From Rhipicephalus microplus (lineage: Eukaryota > Arthropoda > Arachnida > Ixodida > Ixodidae): a stretch of DNA of 64,000 bases. The notes beneath the pieces were generated by a model. The model was not told the origin of the DNA. It was given only the letters and a program-made list of their open reading frames with translations, and searched no databases. This document shows positions 36,351 to 49,036 of the stretch, in pieces (position 1 is the stretch's first letter; every line of letters starts with the position of its first letter). The stretch spans positions 155,388,053-155,452,052 of the forward strand of contig NC_134700.1 in NCBI RefSeq assembly GCF_043290135.1. Direction: 5' to 3'. A program made the position numbers and the translations under genes.

Positions 36351-37369
36351 TGTGCTGACACTTAACGCAGACTTAGAAACTCATTTATCCTACTTCCTAC
36401 TGTGCGCACAGCAGTATCTGGTGCGGTGTGATCAACTAGTACAGTTGGAATGACTAATAACATTGCGCATTTTCTTGCTCATGGACCAGCAGTTTCTGAA
36501 TGAGAAAACCTGACGCTTGAAACTTACCACGCAAATTTAGGACGCTTTAAATGATCCAGCTGAAATCGACACTGCAGCTAGTATTCTCACCAAATTTGAC
36601 TCCCACGATTTTAAGGTAAATGCAGCCGAAAGGCCACGTGAAATGATCGGAGAGAGTACGAAATGGTCTAGTCCACGGGAGGTCGAATCACGAATGCATT
36701 TATCATTAAATATTAGTTATAAAAAAGAGCGCATTTTAATTTAAACATCCTGCCTTTGGCCGAGTGCTGGCTACAAGTTACCTTTTCGTCCACTATTTTT
36801 TCGTCATATTTGCAATGCCATTGCTTTTAATAAGATCCGCTACACTTTCATTGGCTTCCTTATTTGGTAGTTCTTATTATTGCTTATAACATGTATGATT
36901 ATGCCACTTTCACGAGCATCGTCTGCAGAGACATGACCTTAGAAGTGCTGGAAGCATTGTGGGCCGAAAGTGAGGGGGATGTTCATGGTAGAAAGGATAA
37001 TCTGATCACAACAAAACTTAAAAGCAGTAAAAACACTGCTTCAGAGAACGCACGACAGCATGAGAGATACCGTGTATTTGCTGCTCAATAGCATCTAGAG
37101 TATCTTAATGTGGTAGTTGATTATTACAGTTTTTCTGCCTTGCGAGACAATTTGAGAGTCATTATTGAGGGGGTTTCTTTCTCCTTCAGTTTAATTAAAC
37201 CTCTGAACTAGTTTGCTTCCCTTACTGACCACGGGAAACACGTGTGCTGAAAGAGCGGTAAGGAAAAAATGATATATAAGGAAGTGCGTGTGAACAGTAT
37301 ATTAAAAAAATCACAGCATATCCGTGGAGTAAATCATGATGAGTGGGGCAAAGCGTCCGTCAGCCGTCA
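36351..37369. other. No gene recognised
   Basis: AT-rich; the longest frames are under 80 codons and match nothing I recognise. Confidence 0.5.
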
Positions 37370-37575
37370 GTGCTTCCATCCGTCGGTTGGTTCTTGCTTC
37401 CGTCTGTCCGCGCAACCATCCGTGCGTCCATCTAAAAGTCTGTCCATCTGTCCGCGCGTCTGTCCGTGAGTCCGTCCATCCATCTGTCTGTTCGTGCGTC
37501 CATCTGTCCGCATGTCCGCGCGTCTATGCGTCCGTCCGTCCGTCTGCTAGTCTGTCAGTCCCTCCGTCCGTGAGG
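37370..37575. repeat. Degenerate (TCCG/TCTG/TCCA)n tetranucleotide array
   Basis: Irregular tetranucleotide units of the kind GTCC, CATC and TCTG, decayed enough to give short Pro/Ser/Val/Cys frames on the forward strand. Confidence 0.75.
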
Positions 37576-37628
37576 GCGTTCATCTAGTGAACACTCCAAT
37601 TACCGCCATCTCCCATCTCTCATACTCT

Positions 37629-37664
37629 GTGGCACATACCTGCTCTAGAGCGGGTATGTGCCAC
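37629..37664. repeat. 36-base palindrome (hairpin)
   Basis: GTGGCACATACCTGCTCT pairs with AGAGCGGGTATGTGCCAC with one mismatch and no spacer. The outer arm matches the hairpin at 8797-8849. Confidence 0.9.
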
Positions 37665-37681
37665 CAGTGGTTTCGTATTAC

Positions 37682-37808
37682 TACATACATACATACATAC
37701 ATACATACATACATACATACATACATACATACATACATACATACATACATACATACATACATACATACATACATACATACATACATACATACATACATTC
37801 ATACATAC
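37682..37808. repeat. (ATAC)n microsatellite
   Basis: About 31 units with one ATTC variant near the end. Confidence 0.96.
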
Positions 37809-37859
37809 AAGGGATGGACAGACCCACGCGTTAAGGAGCTTCGCCCCTAAAAACGCCAG

Positions 37860-38470
37860 GATGGTGCGGAAGGTGTAGCACTGTCACAGCGAAAGGTAGA
37901 AGAGCAGCCTTTGAAAGCCGTTTTCTACGCACTCATTGGGTAACTGCTGCAAGCACACTTGCTGGGTACCCACTACAGTATTACTAATAATAATTTCTGG
38001 GTAGAAAACCAGCATTTGCTATGCTATTTTTCGTCATTCTTCTGAAAAGCGTTGTATACGCTGATATCTTGCAAAGAATTTTGTGCCAATTGTCAAGGTA
38101 TAGTGGCTGACTACGATGGGGAATTATGCCTAAAGTGGGTATTCGCCACAGTTAATAGGTAATCAAAAACAAGCATGTGTAATGGCTTGAAGCATTAGAC
38201 GACCCACTCGTTACGCTATAGCTATCCGCTTTGTGTGACGCCTCGTTGTTTTTTTGATGTTGTAAAACGCTTGATTATTCATATTAACACAATTCTTTTC
38301 CGACATCAAGCCTGCCTAAGGGAAGTTTGCTCCCCACTAATTCTTCCCCTATCTTTTTCTCCCTTCTCGCCCAAGTGTCATGGTTGTGTTGTCTTCGCCT
38401 GATAGACAGTTGCTGCGTCACTTTACCCCACCCTTCACCCTCCTTCAATTCAAGAATCTATTCTCCTGCG
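37860..38470. other. No gene recognised
   Basis: Nothing assignable. Confidence 0.5.
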
Positions 38471-38479
38471 AACAAGTCC

Positions 38480-38690
38480 CTAGCATCAGCGTGGCTTGGA
38501 GAAAGAATACTTGGCTATCACGCAGGGGATTTGGGTTAGAGCCCCACTGTGTCCTTAGTTCTAGTTTTTTTTTTTCTAATTTCGTGCGATGTGGTTACGG
38601 ACACCGGCGGTAGCGGCGGCGGGAAACAACTACGGCGCCTGCGTGACCCGAGTTGTGCTCTAATAACAGCTATCGCTGTTAAAAAAAGTG
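38480..38690 (+). mobile_element. Possible degenerate tRNA-derived SINE
   Basis: GTGGCTTGGAG near 38491 and a B-box-like GGGTTAGAGCCCC near 38530 have roughly the spacing of a tRNA head. A T run and a GC-rich body with CGGACACCGG follow. No target duplication or second copy was seen, so support is weak. Confidence 0.3.
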
Positions 38691-41846
<3,156 letters not shown>

Positions 41847-41894
41847 GTGACAAACTTGACATAGATACCCAATAAAGTGACTGGGGGGATAGCT

Positions 41895-41966
41895 GTCGTG
41901 GTAGCTCTGTGGTAGAGCATCGAACGTGTTATTCGAAGGTCGCAGGTTCAGATCCTGCCCACGACA
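41895..41966 (+). tRNA. tRNA-like sequence with complete cloverleaf, probably a repeat head
   Basis: It folds as acceptor GTCGTGG/CCACGAC (7 pairs), D stem GCTC/GAGC, anticodon stem TCGAA/TTCGA, a 5-base variable loop and T stem GCAGG/CCTGC with a 7-base loop. The anticodon loop is CGTGTTA, so the anticodon by position is TGT (Thr), but position 33 is G instead of the near-universal T. A TTTT at 41974-41977 could terminate pol III. The following 150 bases match the repeat units at 57473-58763, so I read it as a dispersed tRNA-derived repeat rather than a working tRNA gene. Confidence 0.55.
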
Positions 41967-42117
41967 AGTCATCTTTTCACCCACTTTTCTTTCTTCTCAT
42001 TTACATTACAATTGGCCTAACAACTTCCCCTATACCTTCCTTGGCATTATTGTCTGTTATTTCTCATTATTATTGTGTAAAACACGAAAAACGAGCCCTT
42101 ACGTATACACTTGTTTT

Positions 42118-42118
<1 letters not shown>
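41967..42118 (+). repeat. Body of the tRNA-headed repeat, dispersed single copy
   Basis: It shares CCTTGGCATTA, CGAGCCCTTA and neighbouring text, in the same order, with the array at 57473-58763. It breaks off at the TA microsatellite. Confidence 0.8.

Positions 42119-42152
<34 letters not shown>
42119..42152. repeat. (TA)n microsatellite
   Basis: A TA run that ends a few bases before gypsy element 2. Confidence 0.95.
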
Positions 42153-42157
<5 letters not shown>

Positions 42158-42161
42158 AGAT

Positions 42162-42333
42162 TATAATGTAAATGCAAGGTAAACAGCGATAGCGGCGTCG
42201 GTACCGAAGCAGCAAGAGCAGGCCGAGTATACGGGCAACGTCGCAGCAGCATTCAGGCAGTCCTAGCTCGTGCCTCGCGCCCACGTGTCGATGTCCGATG
42301 TCGCTGCAGTAGTGGGCATTCCTCTTCACTACA
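42162..42333 (-). repeat. 3' LTR of gypsy element 2
   Basis: Forward-strand ends are TATAATGTAA and CTTCACTACA. It carries a short duplication (CGATGTC twice near 42288-42304) absent from the other LTR. Confidence 0.92.
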
Positions 42334-42370
42334 TTTCGTCCCCCGTCGGAAAAGGAGCCATCCTGGCGAC

Positions 42371-45300
42371 TCACGGTGAACAGAGTACGAGTGGGTCGTA
42401 ATAAGGTTTCAGCCGCTGTACGTGAACAATTTCACGTCCCCGAAAGCACTGGTCTGTGGATGGCGTAACGGGTTCGACGATGTAGTTAACTGGTGAAGTC
42501 TGCGAGACAATGCGGTAGGGTCCCTGGTATTTTGAAAAAAAAACTTCGAGGAAAGCCTTGTAGGCACAGCGGGAACCCAAAGCCACACAAGAGTGTCCGG
42601 AACAAAGTTGGGGTATGTGTGGTTATCGTCACGCCGAGATTTTTGTCTCCATTGGTCGATGGTTGTGAACGACTGGGCGAGCTTACGGCATTCCTCGGCG
42701 CGGCGGGCAGCTTCAGAGATGGGCGTAGACTCGGAGGAATCGGGGTGGTAGGGCAGAATGGTATCTAGTGTGGTGGAAGGGTCTCGGCCATATAACAGGA
42801 AAAATGGTGAAAAGCACGTAGTCGCCTGTGGAGCAGTATTGTAGGCGTATGTCACAAAAGGCAGAATGAGGTCCCAGTCGGAGTGGTCTGAGGCAACATA
42901 CTTTGATATCATATCCCCTAGGGTACGGTTGAATCTTTCCGTCAATCCATTCGTCTGCGGATGGTAGGCGGTGGTAGTCCGGTGAATAATACGGCATTCG
43001 GCAAGGAGTGCGTTGACGACTTCAGAGAGGAACACACGTCCTCTGTCGCTGAGAAGTTCGCGCGGTGCGCCGTGACGGAGAATGAAGTGCCGCAAGAGAA
43101 AAGAAGATACGTCGCGTGATGTGGCAGCAGGCAAAGCGGCTGTTCCTGCGTATCGCGTCAGATAGTCGACAGCGACAACAATCCAACGGTTTCCGGAAGC
43201 CGTGAATGGAAGAGGCCCGTACAGATCGATCCCAATGCGGTCAAAAGGCCTGGCTGGGCAAGGAATCGGCCTGATCGGACTAGAGGTGTGATGAGGCAGA
43301 ACTTTCCGTCGTTGGCACTGCGGGCATGACTGAATGTACTTGCGCAAAAAGGTGTACATGCCTCGCCAATAAAACCGGGAGGAAATCCGAGCGTATGTTT
43401 TGAAGATGCCCGCATGTGCGCACTGAGGGTCAGCGTGGAAAGCTGAACATATTGCAGCACGAAGATGGCGAGGTATGACAAGTAGCCACTTTAGGCCCTC
43501 AGACTTGTAATTCCTGCGATAAAGGAGGTCATCGCGGACCTCAAAGTGAGCCGCTTGACGGCGCAACGTTCGAGAAGATGGAGAAGTCGACGGATCTGAA
43601 AGGAATCGCAGAACAGAGCTGATCCAGTCATCCTTGCGTTGCTCAGACGCCATGTCACAGTTATCTGGGAACGCAACCATTTCGTCCACGGCAGATAAAC
43701 ATGCAGAGCTTTCAGCGGACATAGGCGAGCGTGATAAAGCGTCGGCATCAGTGTGACGTCGGCCAGACCTGTAGACAACACGCATGTCGAACTCTTGCAA
43801 CCGCAAAGCCCAGCGAGCTGAACGGCCGGAGGGGTCCTTCAACGTTGATAACCAACAAAGCGCATGGTGATCGGTGACTACGTTGAAAGGGCGACCATAT
43901 AGGTACGGTTTAAATTTACCTAGAGCCCATATAATTGCCAGACACTCCTTCTCTGTCACAGAATAGTTCTTCTCCGTTTTGGTGAGGGTACGGCTTGCGT
44001 ATGCGACTACGTACTCCTGGAATCCCGATTTACGCTGCGCGAGCACGGCGCCGAGTCCAACACCGCTGGCATCGGTGTGTACCTCCGTCGGAGCAGTCGA
44101 GTCGAAATGACGCAAGATTGGTGGCGAGGTTAACAGACGGCGCAACTTTTCGAAAGCATCCTCACAGGCGGGTGACTAAGCGTAACTTTTCGAGTCACTG
44201 CGTAGAAGTTCAGTCAAGGGGGCGGTGATCATAGCAAAATTCCGAATAAAGCGGCGGAAATAGGAACAGAGGCCAAGAAAGCTGCGCAGATCCTTCAGAG
44301 ACGCAGGTTTAGGGAACTCTGCAACTGCCCGAAGCTTGGCTCTGTCAGGAAGAATACCCTCTTTAGATACAACATGACCGAGGATGGTGAGCTGACTTGC
44401 GCCGAAGCGGCATTTCTTAAGGTTGAGCTGAAGGCCGGCGTCAGTTAAGCACTGCAGCACTTCATCTAGCCTGCGGAGATGCGTTGGAAAATCCGGGGAA
44501 AATATAATCACGTCATCCAAGTAGCACAGGCATGTTTTCCACTTCAGGCCACGCAAAAGATTGTCCATCATCCGCTCGAATGTTGCGGGTGCGTTGCAAA
44601 GACCAAAAGGCATGACACAGAACTCGTAAAGGCCATCAGGTGTGACAAATGCCGTGTTAGGCTGATCTTCAGGTGCCAGAGGGACTTGCCAGTAGCCACT
44701 CCATAAGTCAATAGAAGAGAAGAGCTCCGCACCTTGGAGGCAGTCAAGGGCATCGTCGATTCTCGGTAACGGGTAAACGTCCTTTTGAGTTATTTTGTTA
44801 AGACGACGGTAGTCAACACAGAAGCGAATTGACCCGTCCTTCTTCTTAACGAGAACGACTGGAGATGCCCAGGGGCTGTTCGAAGGCTGGATGACGCCAC
44901 GCTTGAGCATGTCAGCTACTTGGTCATCGATAATCTGGCGCTCGGCTGCGGACACGCGATAGGGTCTTTGACGCAATGGCGCATTGGTACCCGTGTTGAT
45001 GCGGTGACACACGGCTGACGTGCGGCCGAGGGGAGTATGCTGGCAGTCGAAGGAATAACGGAACTTGTTCAGTAGTCGTAGAAGCTGAGCACGTTGCGAA
45101 ACGGTTAACGTGTCGGCGATGGAGCTGCTCAGTACGTCCGGCCTAGTAGTCTGCGGCGAAGAGGCACAGGTCACTCCGGCGACTTCGTGTTCGGCGGAAG
45201 GACCAGCCGGCATGTCGATAATTGCAGAAGGGTCGAGACTGTAAACACGCCCAACGCACTCACCCCGGAGTAGTGTTACAGGACATGACAACAGGTTCGA

Positions 45301-45926
45301 GATGAGTAGTCTGCTGACGCTGTCATGAAGTTCTAGAAGGGCATAAGGTAGCGGCAAACACTTGCGACGAATGAAAAGAGCAGATGGCGCGAAAAGGGCA
45401 CTAGACTCGGCGAGAGAGTTGCAAGACACCATGGTAAGGGCAAAAGAGAGTGGCGGTATGATGACGTCTTCAGCAACAAATAGTTTGTCCCCGGTTTCAT
45501 GAGCATCATATAATGGAGCGTCGTCAAACACTTCAAATGCCATCTCAGCGCGCGAGCAATCGATGACGGCCTTATTAGCGGATAGAAAATCCCAGCCCGA
45601 AATGAGGTCATGGGAGAAGGAATCCAACACTAGCAATTCAACGACATAAATGAGGCCATCAATCGCGATGCGAGCAGTACAAGCAGCGGCCGGTGTGACG
45701 TGATCTGCACTGGCTGTACGAAGTGAAATATTAGCTAGTGGCGTCATAACTTTTTTCAGCAAGCGGCAGAGTCTAGCACTTATCACTAAAACTGCGGCAC
45801 CAGTGTCAACAAGAGCGAGTGCAGCGACGCCGTCCACATGTACGTCCAGAACATTCGTTGGTGAAGAGAGAGGCCTTGGTCTTTTCGCTGGTGACGCAGT
45901 TCCTGCCTCTGGAACTGCGGCAATTA
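42371..45926 (-). pseudogene. Gypsy element 2 protease-RT-RNase H-integrase
   Basis: Pol reads in one frame from just after 45927 down to about 42540, apart from a single TAG at about 44173-44175. Protease: ALVDTGAAVLVIS and [53 protein letters not shown] and catalytic YLDD near 44520. RNase [19 protein letters not shown] and [12 protein letters not shown]. Integrase: finger ending [47 protein letters not shown] (D, D, E). A frameshift at an A run (42535-42543) separates the GPYRIV module and the end, YYDPLVLCSP. The stop plus frameshift probably inactivate it. Confidence 0.94.
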
Positions 45927-45933
45927 GTTTTCC
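45924..45933 (-). promoter_or_regulatory. Probable -1 frameshift site at gag end, element 2
   Basis: The element strand reads GGAAAAC (45927-45933) then the gag stop TAA (45924-45926), preceded by GAGCG. The -1 frame continues KLIAAVPEAGTA into protease. The heptamer is less canonical than in element 1 because the first triplet is GGA rather than three identical bases. Confidence 0.65.
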
Positions 45934-47162
45934 CGCTCCGGCGATGAAGGACGACGACGCATCGGCGATGGCGAGCGGCGTCGAGGTGATGGCGAGCGGC
46001 GGTTAACAGGAGGGCGGTGGTCGGCGCACGATGACATCTGGTCGGCTGGCTGAGAGCCTGTGAACGAACGGCGCGGTGGCACATAAAGGGCAGGTTCGAA
46101 GGTCTGGTCGTAGCTCTGTCGGTAGACAGGAACGCGCCGACGGCAGTATCGCGCTATGTGGCCAGGTAGCCCACAGGCAAAGCATATTGGGCGATTGTCG
46201 AGTGTACGCCATTGTCCACTACTCTAGACGGACCTTGACTGAGCGAACCGAGGAGTGGGTCGGAGCGGCACGGCTGAGGGAAGCGACGTAAAAGTCTGAA
46301 GAGGTGGTCGAGCCGCTACTTCAGCATAGCTTAGAGGTGCATTTACCTCGGCACAGGCAACAGGGCTCGGCAAGGGTGAAGTGTAACGGGCAGATGGCAG
46401 AGCCGCGCAAACTTGCTCCTGGATGACCTGGCGAATGTTTGCTGGCAGAGGTGACGCTGGTTGGCCGGCTGTTGATAGCAGCGATAGCTGACGAGCGACT
46501 TCAGCACGAACAAACTCCTTAATCTGCGATAGCAGCGACTGAAGGTCAGATGTGGTGTTCAGGCTGGAGAGGGTGTCATCCGGGACGTCAGGGCGTCGAG
46601 TGAGAAGACGCTGTCGTCGCAGCTCGTCGAAACTCTGACACAACTCAATGACCTCAGAGACAGTGACAGGGTTCTTGGAGAGCAGCATTTGAAAGGCGTC
46701 GTCGGAAATGCCTTTCATGATATGTCGCACCTTGTCAGTTTCGGCCATCTACCGGTCGACACGCCGGCAGAGGTCATGGATGTCCTCTATGTAGCTGGTG
46801 GATGTCTCACCAGTTTGTTGGGACCGGCCTCGTAGGCGTTGTTCTGCGCGAAGTTTGCGCACACCAGGGCGTCCAAAAACATCTGCGATGCAGGTTTTGA
46901 AGGTAGTCCAGGTGGGGATATCCGCCTCATGGTTTCTGTACCACAGCTTGGCAATATCCGTTAAATAAAACATCACGGTGCCAAGCTTTGTGGGATCGTC
47001 CCATTTGTTAGTAGCGCTGGCTCGTTCATACGATTCCAGCCAATCCTCAACGTCTTTCTCATCGGTGCCGCTGAAGATGTCGGGTTCTCGCAAGAGCTGT
47101 GCACCGGGACAGCTCCTGCGTGGCGAAGTCGGTGGGGGTGTGAAGACAGCGTCGTCAGGCAT
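45924..47162 (-). pseudogene. Gypsy element 2 gag
   Basis: The ATG at 47160-47162 starts MPDDAVFTPPPTSPRRS. Conserved blocks are DIFSGTDEKDVEDWLESYER, VFGRPGVRKLRAEQRLRGR, TSTSYIEDIHDLCRRV and HIMKGISDDAFQMLL. An in-frame TAG lies at 46749-46751 and another at 46224-46226; otherwise the frame is continuous. A CCHC knuckle, CFACGLPGHIARYC, is intact near 46180, followed by an Arg/Ser/Pro-rich tail ending in EREN. The frame is also open upstream of the ATG. Confidence 0.92.
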
Positions 47163-47228
47163 GACGGACGGCAGCTTTCGGCTACGCAGTTCCAGGACTG
47201 GGGAAGACCGCAGCACTCTCCACCAAAA

Positions 47229-47393
47229 TATAATGTAAATGCAAGGTAAACAGCGGTAGCGGCGTCGGTACCGAAGCAGCAAGAGCAGGCCGAGTATACG
47301 GGCAGCGTCGCAGCAGCAATCAGGCAGTCCTAGCTCGTGCCTCGCGCCCACGTGTCGATGTCGCTGCAGTAGTGGGCATTCCTCTTCACTACA
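47229..47393 (-). repeat. 5' LTR of gypsy element 2
   Basis: Just inside it (47215-47228) the element strand reads TTTTGGTGGAGAGT, with the same TGGTGGAG primer-site core as elements 1 and 3. Confidence 0.92.
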
Positions 47394-47395
47394 AT

Positions 47396-48730
47396 ATATA
47401 TAAAGTACCAGAGTCTTGGAAGAACGCTAACATCATCTTAATACATAAGAAAGGAGATGACAAGGACTTGAAGAATTACAGGCCGATCACCTTGCTCTCT
47501 GTAGTATACAAGCTATTTACAAAGGTAATTGCTAACAGAGTAAAGAAAACGTTAGAATTCAATCAACCAAAGGAACAAGCAGGATTTCGAACAGGCTACT
47601 CAACAATTGACCACATTCATACTATAAATCAGGTAATAGAGAAATGCTCAGAGTATAACCAACCACTATACATAGCCTTCATAGATTACGAGAAGGCGTT
47701 TGATTCAGTAGAAATATCATCCGTCATGCAAACACTGCGGAATCAGGGCGTAGATGAAGTATATATAAACATTCTGGAAGAAATCTACAGGGGATCAACT
47801 GCTACCATAGTGCTTCATAAAGAAAGCAACAGAATACCAATCAAGAAGGGTGTAAGGCAGGGGGACACAATTTCCCCAATGCTATTTACCGCGTGCTTAC
47901 AGGAGGTTTTCAGAAGCCTAGAATGGGAACAGTTAGGGATAAGAGTCAATGGAGAATACCTTAGTAACCTGCGCTTCGCCGATGACATTGCATTGCTGAG
48001 TAACTCGGGGGACGAATTGCAACTCATGATTACGGAGTTAGACAAGGAGAGCAGAAAGGTGGGTCTTAAAACTAATCTGCAGAAAACGAAAGTAATGTAC
48101 AACAACCTCGGCAAGGAGCAGCGCTTCGAGATAGGTAATAGTGCACTTGAAGTTGTAAAAGACTATGTCTACTTAGGGCAAGTAATAACCGCAGAGCCGA
48201 ACCACGAGATTGAAGTAACTAGAAGAATAAGAATGGGGTGGAGCACATTCGGCAAGCACTCTCAAATTATGACAGGTAGATTGCCACTATCCCTCAAGAA
48301 GAAGGTATATAACAGCTGTATCTTGCCGGTACTTAGCTACGGAGCAGAAACCTGGAGACTTACAAAGAGGGTTCAGCTTAAATTGAGGACGACGCAGCGA
48401 GCAATGGAAAGAAAAATGGTAGGTGTAACCTTAAGAGACAAGAAGAGAGCAGAGTGGATTAGGGAACAAACGGGGGTTAAGGATATCATAGCAGAAATCA
48501 AGAAGAAGAAATGGACATGGGCAGGGCATGTAGCGCGTAGACAGGATAACCGCTGGTCATTAAGGGTAACTGACTGGATTCCCAGAGAAGGGAAGCGGGT
48601 TAGGGGGAGACAGAAGGTTAGGTGGGCAGATGAGATTAAGAAATTTGCGGGTATAAATTGGCAGCAGCAAGCACAGGACCGGGTTAACTGGCGGAACATG
48701 GGAGAGGCCTTTGTCCTGCAGTGGACGTAG
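47396..48730 (+). CDS. RTE reverse transcriptase, 5'-truncated but open
   Basis: An uninterrupted frame of about 445 codons to the TAG at 48728-48730. RT motifs in order are [55 protein letters not shown], the catalytic FADDIALLS near 47977, and KTKVMYNN. The C-terminal region has [20 protein letters not shown] and [13 protein letters not shown], and ends WT before the stop. The missing front means it cannot encode the full endonuclease-RT. The frame reads back into the LTR of element 2 without a stop, which is chance. Confidence 0.9.
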   Translation: MYKVPESWKNANIILIHKKGDDKDLKNYRPITLLSVVYKLFTKVIANRVKKTLEFNQPKEQAGFRTGYSTIDHIHTINQVIEKCSEYNQPLYIAFIDYEKAFDSVEISSVMQTLRNQGVDEVYINILEEIYRGSTATIVLHKESNRIPIKKGVRQGDTISPMLFTACLQEVFRSLEWEQLGIRVNGEYLSNLRFADDIALLSNSGDELQLMITELDKESRKVGLKTNLQKTKVMYNNLGKEQRFEIGNSALEVVKDYVYLGQVITAEPNHEIEVTRRIRMGWSTFGKHSQIMTGRLPLSLKKKVYNSCILPVLSYGAETWRLTKRVQLKLRTTQRAMERKMVGVTLRDKKRAEWIREQTGVKDIIAEIKKKKWTWAGHVARRQDNRWSLRVTDWIPREGKRVRGRQKVRWADEIKKFAGINWQQQAQDRVNWRNMGEAFVLQWT

Positions 48731-48753
48731 TCAGGCTGATGATGATGATGATG
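47396..48753 (+). mobile_element. 5'-truncated RTE-clade LINE
   Basis: A forward LINE that begins abruptly at the right LTR of element 2 and ends in a TGATGATGATGATGA tail at about 48737-48753, the usual RTE tail type in ticks. The endonuclease and N-terminal part are missing. Its single open frame indicates a relatively recent insertion. Confidence 0.87.

Positions 48754-48756
<3 letters not shown>

Positions 48757-48826
<70 letters not shown>
48757..48826. repeat. (TA)n microsatellite
   Basis: About 35 TA units lying between the RTE tail and the first base of gypsy element 3. Confidence 0.96.
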
Positions 48827-48830
<4 letters not shown>

Positions 48831-48984
48831 ATGGCGTTTATTAGCCGGCACACAGCGAGTCTACACAATGGCGACAGTAACAGCCAAGCACGGACTCTCC
48901 GCGCGAGCGGCGTTCTTTTTGGGCAGACCCACTAGAAAGCACTTGAGGGTTCGACCCATTTCAGTGTTCGGCGGCTTCTCTACA
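48827..48984 (-). repeat. 3' LTR of gypsy element 3
   Basis: Ends TGTTATGGCG and CTTCTCTACA on the forward strand. ACCCCGGGGTAAT directly inside is the probable short polypurine tract. Confidence 0.93.
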
Positions 48985-49036
48985 ATTACCCCGGGGTCGA
49001 AGTGGGAGCCGCCTGGCGACCTAACAGCTTGTCACT

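Larger units (their letters stand above)
42162..47393 (-). mobile_element. Ty3/gypsy LTR retrotransposon, element 2 (best preserved)
   Basis: A reverse-strand element of about 5.2 kb with LTRs of 172 (left) and 165 (right) bases. They differ by about three substitutions and one 7-base duplication by hand count, so this is younger than elements 1 and 3. Coding lesions are few: two stops in gag, one stop in pol, and one frameshift at an A run near the integrase end. Flanking tetranucleotides are AGAT (left) and ATAT (right), a possible one-mismatch target duplication. Confidence 0.94.

Noticed and set aside
37370..37587. Ser/Pro/Val/Cys-rich frames near 37400
   Set aside because: Degenerate tetranucleotide repeat translated; no protein signal.
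41895..41966. Functional tRNA-Thr gene
   Set aside because: G at position 33 and a repetitive body shared with other copies make a repeat head more likely than a decoding tRNA.
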